Assembly: GCA_965227035.1 (NCBI GenBank)
Contig: OZ245724.1
Span: forward strand, 3,844,001 to 3,908,000
Length of the DNA: 64,000 nucleotides
Direction: 5' to 3'
Source of the DNA: CBDDFQ01 sp965227035
Lineage (GTDB): Bacteria; Pseudomonadota; Gammaproteobacteria; Burkholderiales; Burkholderiaceae_C
The translations under genes were made by a program, and so were the position numbers. The notes under the pieces were generated by a model, which was not told where the DNA came from, did no database searches, and worked only from the letters and a program-made list of their open reading frames with translations. The first letter of the stretch is position 1, and the number at the start of each line of letters is the position of its first letter. Of this stretch, positions 23,644 to 32,663 are shown piece after piece.

Positions 23644-25137
23644 TTAGAAACGCGGGATATCCGGATGCGGCAAATTTCCGCCGCGAACGACCACGCGTCC
23701 GTACTCGGCGCATCGCACCAGCGTGGGAATGACCTTGCCCGGATTGAGCAGACCCTTGCTGTCGAACGCCCGTTTAACGCCCAGCATCTGCTCGCGTTCT
23801 TCGGGCGTGAACTGAACGCACATCGAGTTGAGTTTTTCCACGCCGACGCCGTGCTCGCCGGTGACTGTGCCGCCCATCGCCACGCTGGTCTCGAGAATGT
23901 CGGCGCCGAAAAGTTCTGCGCGATGCAACTGGTCGGGATCGTTCGCATCGAACAGGATGAGCGGATGCAGATTGCCATCGCCTGCGTGGAACACGTTCGC
24001 GCATCGCAGCTGGTATTTGCGCTCCATCTCGGCAATCGCCAAAAGAATGTCTGCGAGGCGTTTGCGCGGGATCGTCGAATCCATGCACATGTAGTCGGGG
24101 CTGATTCTTCCGCTCGCCGGAAACGCGTTCTTGCGGCCGCTCCAGAATCGCAGGCGCTCGGCTTCGCTGCTGCTTACCGTGATGGCGGTGGCTCCGCATC
24201 CGGTCAACACTGCGGTCATGCGTGCAATCTCTTCTTCCACTTCATGCGTCGTGCCGTCGCTCTCGCATAGAAGAATCGCCTCGGCGGTGAGGTCGTAACC
24301 TGCATGCACGAAGTCTTCAACCGCGATGGTCATCGGCTTGTCCATCATTTCGAGTCCCGCCGGGATGATGCCGGCCGCGATCACTGCGGCGACTGCATCG
24401 CCGGCTTTGCGAACGTCGTCGAAGCTGGCCATGATGCAGCGCGCGAGTTGCGGTTTGGGAATCAGGCGAACCGTCACTTCGGTGGCCACCGCCAGCATGC
24501 CTTCGCTGCCGATCAAAACTGCCATCAGATCGAGGCCGGCGCAATCAAGCGCTTCGCTGCCGAATTCCACCGCTTCGCCTTCGGCGGTGAAGCCTTTGAC
24601 CTTCAGCACGTTGTGGAGCGTGAGGCCGTACTTGAGGCAATGTACCCCTCCAGAGTTCTCCGCCACATTGCCGCCGATGGTGCACGCGATCTGGCTCGAC
24701 GGATCGGGCGCGTAGTACAGGCCGTAGCTTGCTGCAGCTTCGCTGATCGCCAAATTTCTGACGCCGCATTGAACGACCGCCGTGCGGCTTGCAGAATCGA
24801 TCTCGAGGATGCGGTTGAATTTTGCGAGTGAGAGCACCACGCCCATTCGATGCGGCATCGCGCCGCCCGAGAGGCCGGTGCCTGCGCCGCGTGCCACGAC
24901 CGGAACATCGAGTGCGTGACAGGCCTTCAACACGCCCTGCACTTGCTCGTAGGTTTCGGGAAGTGCCACCACCATAGGGCGTTCACGGTAGGCGGTGAGC
25001 CCGTCGCATTCGTACGGCGTGGTCGATTCCGCTGTCCACAGCACGCTGCTCGAAGGGAGCACCTTGCCCAGAGCCTTCACCACCTGCGCCTGACGTTCGG
25101 CGCGTTGCAGAAGTGCGATGTCGGCGGGGGCGTTCAT
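23644..25137 (-). CDS. glcD: FAD-linked glycolate oxidase subunit GlcD family
   Basis: 497 residues, the GlcD length. PCMH FAD-binding domain: VVARGAGTGLSGGAMPHRMGVVLSL, then YYAPDPSSQIACTIGGNVAENSGGVHCLKYG. C-terminal FAD-oxidase domain: NVFHAGDGNLHPLILFD and GTVTGEHGVGVEKL. It oxidises glycolate or D-lactate to the 2-oxo acid. glcE and glcF are not next to it, so it may act as a stand-alone D-2-hydroxyacid dehydrogenase. Separated by 11 bases from the downstream purU stop on the same strand. Confidence 0.92.
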   Translation of the reverse strand: MNAPADIALLQRAERQAQVVKALGKVLPSSSVLWTAESTTPYECDGLTAYRERPMVVALPETYEQVQGVLKACHALDVPVVARGAGTGLSGGAMPHRMGVVLSLAKFNRILEIDSASRTAVVQCGVRNLAISEAAASYGLYYAPDPSSQIACTIGGNVAENSGGVHCLKYGLTLHNVLKVKGFTAEGEAVEFGSEALDCAGLDLMAVLIGSEGMLAVATEVTVRLIPKPQLARCIMASFDDVRKAGDAVAAVIAAGIIPAGLEMMDKPMTIAVEDFVHAGYDLTAEAILLCESDGTTHEVEEEIARMTAVLTGCGATAITVSSSEAERLRFWSGRKNAFPASGRISPDYMCMDSTIPRKRLADILLAIAEMERKYQLRCANVFHAGDGNLHPLILFDANDPDQLHRAELFGADILETSVAMGGTVTGEHGVGVEKLNSMCVQFTPEEREQMLGVKRAFDSKGLLNPGKVIPTLVRCAEYGRVVVRGGNLPHPDIPRF

Positions 25138-25148
25138 GCTTGGCTAAG

Positions 25149-25997
25149 TTACTTGAAGATCACCGTCTTGTGACCGTTGATCAGCACGCGGTGTTCGCTG
25201 TGCCATTTCACGGCGCGCGCAAGCACCTGGCTCTCGGTATCGCGACCCATGGCGGTCAGGTCGTCGACGGTCTTGCTGTGATCGACCCGCGCCACGTCCT
25301 GCTCGATGATCGGGCCTTCATCCAGATCGGCGGTGACGTAATGCGCGGTCGCACCAATCAGCTTCACGCCACGGTCGTGCGCCTGGTAATACGGCTTCGC
25401 GCCCTTGAAACTTGGTAAGAAGCTGTGGTGAATGTTGATCGCGCGACCGGCCAGCTTTCGGCACAGGTCGTCGCTCAGGATCTGCATGTATCGCGCCAGC
25501 ACTACCAGCTCGGCGCCTTCGGCCTGCACTATTTCGTAGGTCTTTGCCTCGGCCTGTTCCTTGGTGGCTGCGGTGACCGGAATGTGATGGAACGGCACGT
25601 TGTAGCTGGCGGCCAACTGGTAGAACTCGCGATGGTTGCTCACGATGGCGCGGATGTCCAAAGGCAGCAGGCCGCTCTTCCATCGGAACAGCAGATCGTT
25701 CAGGCAATGGCCTTCCTTGCTCACCATGATGATGGTGCGAAGCGGCTGCTCGGTGGAGTGCAGCGTGAGCGTCATCGAAAAGCCCGCGCCGAATTCCTTG
25801 AGCTTGGCCCGAAGTTCTTCGGTTGCCAGCGTCTCGCAGGCAAATTGAACCCGCATGAAGAACAGCCCGGTGCCCGGGTCGTTGTACTGCGCGGCTTCTT
25901 CGATGTTGCCGCCGTTTTGCAGCAGGAATCCGGAAACGGCATGCACGATGCCAGGACGATCGGGGCACGAGAGGGTAAGGATGTAGGCGTGGCTCAT
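25149..25997 (-). CDS. purU: Formyltetrahydrofolate deformylase
   Basis: 282 residues from ATG at 25997. N-terminal ACT domain (YILTLSCPDRPGIVHAVSGFLLQNGGNIEEAAQYND), then the formyltransferase-type catalytic domain: LLFRWKSGLLPLDIRAIVSNH, VPFHHIPVT, LARYMQILS, INIHHSFLPSFKGAKPYYQAHDRGVKLIGATAHYVTADLDEGPIIEQD. Hydrolyses 10-formyl-THF to formate and THF, feeding PurT or balancing C1 pools. An upstream extension in the same frame runs into the ChaN-like gene and is not credible. Confidence 0.97.
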   Translation of the reverse strand: MSHAYILTLSCPDRPGIVHAVSGFLLQNGGNIEEAAQYNDPGTGLFFMRVQFACETLATEELRAKLKEFGAGFSMTLTLHSTEQPLRTIIMVSKEGHCLNDLLFRWKSGLLPLDIRAIVSNHREFYQLAASYNVPFHHIPVTAATKEQAEAKTYEIVQAEGAELVVLARYMQILSDDLCRKLAGRAINIHHSFLPSFKGAKPYYQAHDRGVKLIGATAHYVTADLDEGPIIEQDVARVDHSKTVDDLTAMGRDTESQVLARAVKWHSEHRVLINGHKTVIFK

Positions 25998-26053
25998 CCC
26001 CGGATTTTCGCATTCCTGCGCAAGTGGTCGCTCGACCCGCTGCCGGAGCCCGC

Positions 26054-26929
26054 TTATTTGGCCGTGAAAGCGGCGCAATAGTCCTTGGTGGGCACGGTGG
26101 GCGTCGTCCAGATCGCGTCGTAAACCGAGGCGACTCGCTCGCTGGAGGCGGCAGCCTGCGGTTTCATCTGAACGCTCTTGAAGGTGACGGTATTGGGCAA
26201 ATGCTGAGGCACGCCAAGATATTTGTCGGTGTGACCTGCGCCTGCAATCAGGACAACCGTTTTGCCAGGCACCACGGCTTCCGCAAGCGCGTGCGCCATG
26301 GATCGATCGCGAGCAATCTGAATCCGGGTCATCGGGGTGATCTGCGATTCCGGGAGCTGATCGCAATGGCCTTTCCGTATGGCCTGCTGCTGCGCCTTCA
26401 GAGCGGGCCCCGAGAGTTGCACATCGAGCGAAACGTCGGCCATTGCGTCTTTCATGCTGGAGCGCGGCACATTGGCGCCGACAACCGGAACGCCGCCAGC
26501 CACAGCCGCCATGATCGCCGGGCCGTAGTTTTTCCATGGCCAGCCTTTGTCGTCCCAGGCAAGAGCTTTCTGGACGTCGGCGGCGGATGCGGTCGGCGGG
26601 AGTTTGATCGTGGTGGCGCCGTTGTCCGCCATTTCGAGGACGAGAGCCGCCAGCTGCTTTTTCTCGACCATCGACTGGACAACGTAGGCCTCGAGCACGT
26701 GATGCTCGTCGGCATCGTGCTGCTCGCCGAGCATCAGAATTTCAGTGGGGAAAGTGGAAGAAAACGAAGCGCTGTCGAACCAGGCAGGGGCCGCGATCTT
26801 CGTTGGAGCGGTCGAAGAGGACGATACGGGCGCGGGCCCGGAGGATGTGGAGGGGGCGAAGGGGGAGCCTGCACAACCGCCGATCAAGGCCGCCATCAAA
26901 AAACTCAGGCCAAGAGCGGTGTTGCGCAT
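26054..26929 (-). CDS. ChaN-like haem-binding lipoprotein (TIKI/ChaN fold)
   Basis: 291 residues with signal peptide and lipobox IGGCAGS, then a Ser/Pro-rich linker (~20-45). The ChaN_lip2 pattern is visible: ILMLGEQHDADEHH near residue 65, LVLEMAD, GWPWKNYGPAIMAAVAGGVPVVGANVPR, IQIARDRSMAHAL and VLIAGAGHTDKYLGVP. Known ChaN binds haem; the GEQH and GAGH histidines are the conserved metal-type residues. Periplasmic, anchored to the outer membrane by inference. Confidence 0.88.
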   Translation of the reverse strand: MRNTALGLSFLMAALIGGCAGSPFAPSTSSGPAPVSSSSTAPTKIAAPAWFDSASFSSTFPTEILMLGEQHDADEHHVLEAYVVQSMVEKKQLAALVLEMADNGATTIKLPPTASAADVQKALAWDDKGWPWKNYGPAIMAAVAGGVPVVGANVPRSSMKDAMADVSLDVQLSGPALKAQQQAIRKGHCDQLPESQITPMTRIQIARDRSMAHALAEAVVPGKTVVLIAGAGHTDKYLGVPQHLPNTVTFKSVQMKPQAAASSERVASVYDAIWTTPTVPTKDYCAAFTAK

Positions 26930-26941
26930 GGGAAGAACTCG

Positions 26942-27232
26942 TTAGTGGGTGACCACCGGATTCTGCGCGAGTTCTGCGTAACCTTCGAGCAGGTCTTCCA
27001 CCTCTTCCTGTGTAGGCGTGTTGGCCTGCCATGCAACGATTTGCAGCTGGAACATTTCGGCCCACGAGCCATCGAGGTAAACCTCTTTGCCTGATCGTTT
27101 GTCGACAATTTCGAATCCGTGGCGTGCCATGAGCGGCTCGACCGCGGGGGTCGAGTCGTCGGCGTCCACGTCTGGCGCATTCGCCTGCATGTGGACCACT
27201 ACGAAAGAATCCGAGTCGTAAAGCATGTGCAT
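26942..27232 (-). CDS. DUF3567 family protein
   Basis: 96 residues, with an AAGGAAA ribosome site before the ATG. Starts MHMLYDSDSFVVVHM, and GFEIVDKRSGKEVYLDGSWAEMFQ is the family signature. DUF3567 is a small soluble family of Burkholderiales with no known function. It lies 12 bases upstream of the ChaN-like gene and is probably co-transcribed with it. Confidence 0.88.
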   Translation of the reverse strand: MHMLYDSDSFVVVHMQANAPDVDADDSTPAVEPLMARHGFEIVDKRSGKEVYLDGSWAEMFQLQIVAWQANTPTQEEVEDLLEGYAELAQNPVVTH

Positions 27233-27341
27233 GAAGTTTCCTTAAAAAGGCCCTTGTGGAGCCAGTACGTCAACGACCAAACGCCAGTACCTGTCAGGTT
27301 AGATAGCAACGAGCGGGCCAGTTTCAAGGACGACCGATTTT

Positions 27342-28478
27342 TTACGGATTCGTAACCGATTTCAGTTTTTGGTCGAGAAAATCGCCGTTCGCCTCGGAGA
27401 TCCGCAGTCGAACCGGGATCCAGCCCATCTCGGGCGCAAACCACAACTCGACCGTTTGATCGAATTCTTTTCGGGGTTTGCGCGTCACCTTGATGGCCGA
27501 TGTTTCGCCAACAGGCAGGGAGATCATCTCGGCAGGGGTGCTGGTGAAGGTCCACACATCGGAGTCGCGACCGCTCAGGATCTGCATCGAGAAGGTAGAC
27601 GCCGAAGCCTTTGCGCCCTGTCCAGCCAGTAGCGCGGAGAGTTGCATGAAGATGCTCAGTCGGTCTTGAGCGCCGGCGGTCAACGGCACGGAAGGCGCGT
27701 TGTTGCTGAAAATAACGACCGATTTCTCGCGGTCGAAATGCGTGGCGACTTCGCTTCGGGTCTTGTCCGAAAACCTTTCCGGCTCCAGCCCGGTTTTGCC
27801 CAGCTTGCCGTAGCTGGTTTGTACGCGCTCACCTATTAGAAAAGCCCCCACCCGATATTTGAGGTCGTAGCGGTCACCATCCTGTTTCCATTCGAGCGTG
27901 GACGCAGCGTTGTAGCTGAAGCCTTTGGCGAGTCCTTGGACCTGATATGAAAGGATGGCCGAGCCTGGAACGGACGGGTTTGGAGCGATCGATGCGGTCC
28001 GGGTTTGGGCGGCTGGGGCGTTAGCTGCAGGGATCTGCGCAATCGCTGGAGTCGGCTCGACTGCTGCGGGAGCTGTGGGAGCAGTTGAAGGAGCCGAAGC
28101 GGGGACGGCAGGCGCGGAAGCCGAATCGACTGGGATCGGAGCCGCAGGTATCTCCGTCGGAGGTGCGACTTGCGCGACTTGCGTTTCGACAGGAGGGGGT
28201 GCCACCTGGCGAATCGCCGCGCGAGGTTTCGGGATCGGCGATGGAGCTGGTTTTGGCTTTGGCGTGGGTTCAGGCGGGGGCTCGACGACGGCGGGGACTT
28301 CGAGCGGAGGCGCAGGGACGATGACGCGGGTGACGAGTGCCTTGAGCGGAGGAGAGTGGTCGACCGCAACCACACCGATCGCCTTGGACAGCACGATCAA
28401 GTGCGCTATGAGGACGAGCATCCCAAGCCATAGCAGGCGCCAGGGCGATCGAAACTGCGATCGATTCGAGGACGACAT
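27342..28478 (-). CDS. DUF3108 protein with TonB-like Pro-rich stalk
   Basis: 378 residues. A single N-terminal membrane segment (LLWLGMLVLIAHLIVLSKAIGVV, ~14-36) precedes a proline/lysine-rich linker (~50-90) and an Ala/Pro-rich stretch to ~165. The DUF3108 beta-rich domain follows (~170-375: ILSYQVQGLAKGFSYNAASTLEWKQDGDRYDLKYRVG, then TRKPRKEFDQTVELWFAPEMGWIPVRLRISEANGDFLDQKL). The layout is reminiscent of TonB. The role of DUF3108 in these bacteria is unknown. An IclR gene lies 12 bases upstream on the same strand. Confidence 0.85.
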   Translation of the reverse strand: MSSSNRSQFRSPWRLLWLGMLVLIAHLIVLSKAIGVVAVDHSPPLKALVTRVIVPAPPLEVPAVVEPPPEPTPKPKPAPSPIPKPRAAIRQVAPPPVETQVAQVAPPTEIPAAPIPVDSASAPAVPASAPSTAPTAPAAVEPTPAIAQIPAANAPAAQTRTASIAPNPSVPGSAILSYQVQGLAKGFSYNAASTLEWKQDGDRYDLKYRVGAFLIGERVQTSYGKLGKTGLEPERFSDKTRSEVATHFDREKSVVIFSNNAPSVPLTAGAQDRLSIFMQLSALLAGQGAKASASTFSMQILSGRDSDVWTFTSTPAEMISLPVGETSAIKVTRKPRKEFDQTVELWFAPEMGWIPVRLRISEANGDFLDQKLKSVTNP

Positions 28479-28490
28479 CTTCAGGCCGGT

Positions 28491-29294
28491 TTATCCGGGG
28501 TAGCCCAGATCGGACGACAGTTTCGATGCGAATCGCTTGAGCGCTTTCGCCATTTCGCCGTCCCAATTTGCATCGAAAACGCCATTCGATCCCATGGATA
28601 CGATGCCCAGAACCAGATGGCCGTCGGAGTCGAAAACCGGCGCACATAGTCCTGAAATTCCCTGCAACAGCGAGTCGACCACACGACCGATGCCGCGCTC
28701 GCGAGTCTCGGCCAGCATAGCCTTGGCGGCGTCCATCGATGCCGGGACAGCAGGCAACTTCATGCGAACCGCGCGATCGAGTTCTTCCTGCAGAAGAGTC
28801 GTGATGGCTTCCGGTTTCTGGAGCTCGAAATACGCAGCAAAGCAGCGACCTGTCGCAGAAGAGAGCAGCGGCATGACATCGCCCAGGCGCAGATTCACGG
28901 TCACCGCTTCCGGCGATTCTTCCCAATGAACGATGACCGGCCCGTGATTGCCCCACACAGCGACGGCCAGGGTTTGCCGAATCTCTTCCATCAGCGGAGT
29001 GACCCGCTCGCGCGCCATCTTGACGGCGTCTAGACGGGAAAGCGATGCAAGCCCGAGCTTGAGCGCGGCGGGGCCAAGATCGTATTGATTGCTGGAAGAA
29101 TCCTGAATTACTAGTCCCAGACGCTGAAAGCTCACCAGATAACGATGTGCCTTGGCGGGGCTCATGCCGGCTGCGGCTCCCAGATCGCGCAGCATCAAAG
29201 GGCCGCGAGCGACCGCAAGTGCTTCGAGCAGGGCAAATCCCACTTCGACCGACTGAATGCCAGCCCGGGTTTTATCGGTATCCGCCGTATCCAC
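28491..29294 (-). CDS. IclR family transcriptional regulator
   Basis: 267 residues. N-terminal winged helix (~10-75: GIQSVEVGFALLEALAVARGPLMLRDLGAAAGMSPAKAHRYLVSF) and a C-terminal GAF-like effector domain with WGNHGPVIVHWEES, PLLSSATGRCFAAY and GISGLCAPVFDSDGHLVLGIVSMG. It is divergent from a fumarylacetoacetate-hydrolase-family gene, with a palindrome in the shared 150-base region, so it probably controls that gene and itself. Confidence 0.92.
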   Translation of the reverse strand: MDTADTDKTRAGIQSVEVGFALLEALAVARGPLMLRDLGAAAGMSPAKAHRYLVSFQRLGLVIQDSSSNQYDLGPAALKLGLASLSRLDAVKMARERVTPLMEEIRQTLAVAVWGNHGPVIVHWEESPEAVTVNLRLGDVMPLLSSATGRCFAAYFELQKPEAITTLLQEELDRAVRMKLPAVPASMDAAKAMLAETRERGIGRVVDSLLQGISGLCAPVFDSDGHLVLGIVSMGSNGVFDANWDGEMAKALKRFASKLSSDLGYPG

Positions 29295-29317
29295 TAGAAT
29301 TTGCTCGTTTTCGTTTA

Positions 29318-29333
29318 GTTAAATGAGTTTAAC
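29318..29333. promoter_or_regulatory. Candidate IclR operator palindrome
   Basis: A perfect interrupted palindrome, GTTAAA-TGAG-TTTAAC, 24 bases upstream of the IclR start codon in the divergent IclR/FAH intergenic region. Position and symmetry fit a dimeric regulator site. Assignment to IclR is inference from context. Confidence 0.5.
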
Positions 29334-29444
29334 AATGCGTAATTGCTTATCGGATGATTGTTGTCGTGGAGACGAGACAAGATTCCGAAGGTAAATGGCG
29401 CCTAACCCGAATCTGCAGAGAAGCTTTGAAAGCACAATCCCGAT

Positions 29445-30434
29445 ATGAAACTTGCTACATATAAAGAAGGTTCCCGCGATGGGCAGCTGGTCGTCGTTTC
29501 CCGCGACCTGAGCACGGCTCATTATGCGACCGGCATCGCGACGAAATTGCAGCAGGTCCTGGACGACTGGAACTTTTTGAGTCCGCAATTGCAGGACCTT
29601 TACGACTCGCTGAACAACGGCAAAACCCGTCATTCCTTCCCCTTCGATCCCGAGCAATGCATGGCGCCGCTGCCCCGCGCCTATCAATGGGCCGACGGCT
29701 CCGCGTACATCAATCACGTCGAGCTGGTCCGCAAGGCGCGCAACTCGGAAGTGCCCACAAGTTTCTACACCGACCCGCTGATGTACCAAGGCGGCAGCGA
29801 CGATTTCATCGGCCCCTGCGATGACATCGTCTGCGTCGACGAAGCGCATGGCATCGACTTCGAAGCCGAGCTCGCGGTGATTACCGGCGACGTGAAGATG
29901 GGGTCGACCCCCGAGCAGGCGCTCGAAGGCATTCGCCTGATGATGGCCGTGAACGACGTCAGCCTTCGAAATCTGATTCCCAACGAACTGGCCAAGGGCT
30001 TCGGGTTCTTCCAGAGCAAGCCGGCAACTGCCTTCAGCCCGGTTGCGGTCACTCTGGACGAATTGGGCGACTCATGGAGCGGCGGTCGCGTGTCGCTGAC
30101 CATGCAGAGCACCTGGAACGGCCGCAAGGTCGGCATGTGCGAAGCCGGCCCCGAGATGACTTTCCACTTCGGCGAACTTATCGCGCACATCTGCAAAACC
30201 AGGAACGTGCGCGCCGGAACCATCGTCGGCTCTGGCACGATCAGCAATAAGGACTGGAGCCACGGCTACAGCTGCATTGCCGAAAAGCGCTGCATCGAAA
30301 CTATTCAGGACGGCAAACCGGCAACCGAGTTCATGAAGTTCGGTGACACGATCCGAATCGAAATGAAAGGCAAGGACGGCCAGTCGCTATTCGGCGCAAT
30401 CGAGCAGGAAGTGCGTGCCCTGAAGCAGAAGTAG
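29445..30434 (+). CDS. Fumarylacetoacetate hydrolase family protein
   Basis: 329 residues. The N-terminal domain carries MKLATYKEGSRDGQLVVVSRDL and DWNFLSPQLQDLYDSLN. The FAH catalytic core spans ~80-320: EVPTSFYTDPLMYQGGSDDFIGP, then the metal-binding GIDFEAELAVITGDVKMG, the long RNLIPNELAKGFGFFQSKPATAFSPVAVTLDEL loop, and GTIVGSGTISNKDWSHGYSCIAEKR. Members open oxo-acid carbon-carbon bonds or hydrate 2-oxo acids in aromatic catabolism. No homogentisate genes are adjacent; the divergent IclR suggests substrate-induced control. Confidence 0.88.
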   Translation: MKLATYKEGSRDGQLVVVSRDLSTAHYATGIATKLQQVLDDWNFLSPQLQDLYDSLNNGKTRHSFPFDPEQCMAPLPRAYQWADGSAYINHVELVRKARNSEVPTSFYTDPLMYQGGSDDFIGPCDDIVCVDEAHGIDFEAELAVITGDVKMGSTPEQALEGIRLMMAVNDVSLRNLIPNELAKGFGFFQSKPATAFSPVAVTLDELGDSWSGGRVSLTMQSTWNGRKVGMCEAGPEMTFHFGELIAHICKTRNVRAGTIVGSGTISNKDWSHGYSCIAEKRCIETIQDGKPATEFMKFGDTIRIEMKGKDGQSLFGAIEQEVRALKQK

Positions 30435-30458
30435 AAGTAGGGGGGGAGGTCCGGCGCT

Positions 30459-31064
30459 TCAGATTTGGCGAGCCATTTGAATAACAAGCAGCCGGACGCT
30501 TCGAAGCATCATCTCCACGGCGACCGCGACAAGGATCAGTCCGGTCAGTCGCTCGAAAGCAATCACAACCCGCGGTCCAACCAGTTTCTGGATCCGCTCG
30601 GCCAGCACCAGCACCACTGCGCAAAGCAGCATCGTCAAAGATAGCGCGCCTATCCATTCGAGCCGTCTCTCGGGTGCTTGCGAAACCAGCAGCATCACGG
30701 TGGCTAGCGCGGAAGGGCCGGCCAAAGCCGGAATCGCCAGCGGCACGATCAGCGGTTCGCCCTCCATATCCGACTCGTCGTGAAGCCGGTTCGGGAACAC
30801 CATCCGGATCGCAATTAACAGAAGAACCACGCCGCCTGCCATCTGCAACGACAGATCGCTCAGGTTCATGACGCGCAAAAAGCCATCGCCGATGAACATA
30901 AACACCAAAAGAAGCACAAAAGCGATAGTGACTTCGCGAAGGATGACCAGCGGTCGACGCTTGGGCGCAACGTTACGAAGAGCGTGCGCAAACAGCGGAA
31001 TATTGCCGAGCGGGTCGAGGATCAGGAATAAAAGGATCGTCGCGGAGACGAATGTGTAGCCCAT
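30459..31064 (-). CDS. MarC family integral membrane protein
   Basis: 201 residues with six predicted membrane segments. Opens LLFLILDPLGNIPLFAHALRNV (MarC signature LxDPxGNxPxF), then FLRVMNLSDLSLQMAGGVVLLLIAIRMVFP and PLAIPALAGPSALATVMLLV. The family was once linked to multiple antibiotic resistance but that role was withdrawn; the transported substrate is unknown. Convergent with the FAH gene. Confidence 0.9.
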   Translation of the reverse strand: MGYTFVSATILLFLILDPLGNIPLFAHALRNVAPKRRPLVILREVTIAFVLLLVFMFIGDGFLRVMNLSDLSLQMAGGVVLLLIAIRMVFPNRLHDESDMEGEPLIVPLAIPALAGPSALATVMLLVSQAPERRLEWIGALSLTMLLCAVVLVLAERIQKLVGPRVVIAFERLTGLILVAVAVEMMLRSVRLLVIQMARQI

Positions 31065-31161
31065 GTCGAAAGATTATCTGCACTAAGTGCGTCAGGTTGG
31101 CGTATTGCGTCTTTGGCCGTAGCCGAAGATACTCCTAAAGTTCTAATAATGAGGGGGTTTC

Positions 31162-32124
31162 ATGTCTATTCGTCCGTCCGCTGGGCGCCATTTCCCGTCC
31201 GCCAGGCGCCATTCCAATAGCGCGCAGTTCTCGCGCTTCGCGTTTTCCTCGATCGTGGGAATGGCTGTCTTTGCCGCCAGCGCAAGTTTCAATCCGGCGC
31301 TGGCCCAACATACGCTGGATCGGGTGGCGTCGAACATGCGCATCAACATCGGCTATCGCGACGATGCGATGCCGTTCTCCTATCTGGATGCTGACAAGAA
31401 ACCAACGGGGTACGCGCTCGACTTTTGCAGGGAAGTCGTCGAAAAAATACGTGAGCGCCCCGGAATGGGCAACCTGACGGCGCACTATGTTCAGGTGCCG
31501 ATCGACCAGATCATCGGATACGTCAGACGCGGAAACGTCGATCTGATGTGCTCTTCCACCTCCGATACACCGGCGCGAAGAGATCAGATCGGGTTCTCCA
31601 GACCGATCTATTTCACGGGGGTGAGAATTCTGGTGAAGACAGCCAATGCGGCGGACATGACGCAAATCAAGGGAAAGTCGATCGGCGTGATCAACGGCTC
31701 GACTGCCATGAAAGCGCTCGAGAGTTATTCGGATGCAAAGGCGATGGACTGGAAGCTCACCAAACTGCTGAACGGCGATGCGGGAATCAGTCAATTGCAG
31801 CTCGGATGGGTGGCAGGATTTGCTCGCGACGACGTGCCGCTGATGGTCCAGGCCTTGAAGTTGCCATCGCCTGAAGACTACAAAATGCTGCCGGAGCGGC
31901 TCTCCGTCGAGACACTGGCAATCGCTTTTCGCAAGGGTGATACCGCGATCCAGAAACTGGTCGATCAGGTGATTGCGGAATCGGCAGCCAACGGAAAAGT
32001 GGGCGAGTGGTACGACAAATCCTTCATGCAGCCGTTGCCCGGTTTAAGCAAGCCGCTGAACATTCCGATGAGCGACGAGCTGAAGACTTCGCTGGCTGCG
32101 CCTCCCGTACTGGCCAAAAAGTAA
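31162..32124 (+). CDS. Amino acid ABC transporter substrate-binding protein (glutamate/aspartate type)
   Basis: 320 residues with a signal peptide (~20-48, ASFNPALAQH) and SBP_bac_3 domain: NINIGYRDDAMPFSYLDADKKPTGYALDFCREVVEKI, GNVDLMCSSTSDTPARRDQIGFSRPIYFTG, KGKSIGVINGSTAMKALESY, LSVETLAIAFRKGD. This matches GltI-like glutamate/aspartate receptors. A strong GAGGGGG ribosome site precedes ATG. No permease or ATPase gene is adjacent, so it is an orphan receptor here. Confidence 0.9.
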   Translation: MSIRPSAGRHFPSARRHSNSAQFSRFAFSSIVGMAVFAASASFNPALAQHTLDRVASNMRINIGYRDDAMPFSYLDADKKPTGYALDFCREVVEKIRERPGMGNLTAHYVQVPIDQIIGYVRRGNVDLMCSSTSDTPARRDQIGFSRPIYFTGVRILVKTANAADMTQIKGKSIGVINGSTAMKALESYSDAKAMDWKLTKLLNGDAGISQLQLGWVAGFARDDVPLMVQALKLPSPEDYKMLPERLSVETLAIAFRKGDTAIQKLVDQVIAESAANGKVGEWYDKSFMQPLPGLSKPLNIPMSDELKTSLAAPPVLAKK

Positions 32125-32151
32125 TCGGGGAGCTGCGGCGATAATCGCCGG

Positions 32152-32529
32152 ATGCAAGCACTTCGGGGTACCAGGCTCTTCACGCGCGTCACGCAATGCG
32201 TGGCGTTGTGGTTTGCCCTTGCGCTGACGGCGGCAGCGGCATCTCCGCTGATTCAACCGCGCGCACTCGAAGTCATCTGCTCCGCGTCGGGCATTTTCAA
32301 GCTCATCGTCAAGGGCGATGACGGCGGTAAGGTCGATCACGATGCACACCGCAGCATCGATTGCGCACTTTGCCTCCCCACCAGTGCGCCGCCTCCTGCT
32401 TCGGATCTGAAAGTCGCATCTGGAACAGTCGGCGCCACCTACGCACTCCCGGATATTCCGTCGCCGACCCAGCGACAACTCGCACTAACGCCACCACCGC
32501 GTGGCCCACCCTCCATCTTGTTCGTTTGA
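32152..32529 (+). CDS. DUF2946 family exported protein
   Basis: 125 residues with an N-terminal signal-like helix (QCVALWFALALTAAAASP). Contains the DUF2946 features EVICSASG and SIDCALCLPTSAPP, with a CALC pair able to bind metal. DUF2946 proteins often sit beside copper handling genes; here a YcnI-PCu(A)C fusion follows after 134 bases. The role in copper handling is inference from context. Confidence 0.8.
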   Translation: MQALRGTRLFTRVTQCVALWFALALTAAAASPLIQPRALEVICSASGIFKLIVKGDDGGKVDHDAHRSIDCALCLPTSAPPPASDLKVASGTVGATYALPDIPSPTQRQLALTPPPRGPPSILFV

Positions 32530-32663
32530 ATCTGGCGGGATTCGCGCCACGCAGCGCCACATGTGCTTTCAGCGCGCGATTTCAAGCCCGACTTTTTCTG
32601 TGACCTGCGATTCCCGATATCGCTGCGTCACGGCGTTTACCGATTTCTCGAACAGGAGGGAAC

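Noticed and set aside
26024..27094. A 356-codon frame opposite the ChaN-like and DUF3567 genes
   Set aside because: Arg/Gly-rich, no domain, spans two real genes with ribosome sites and known families.
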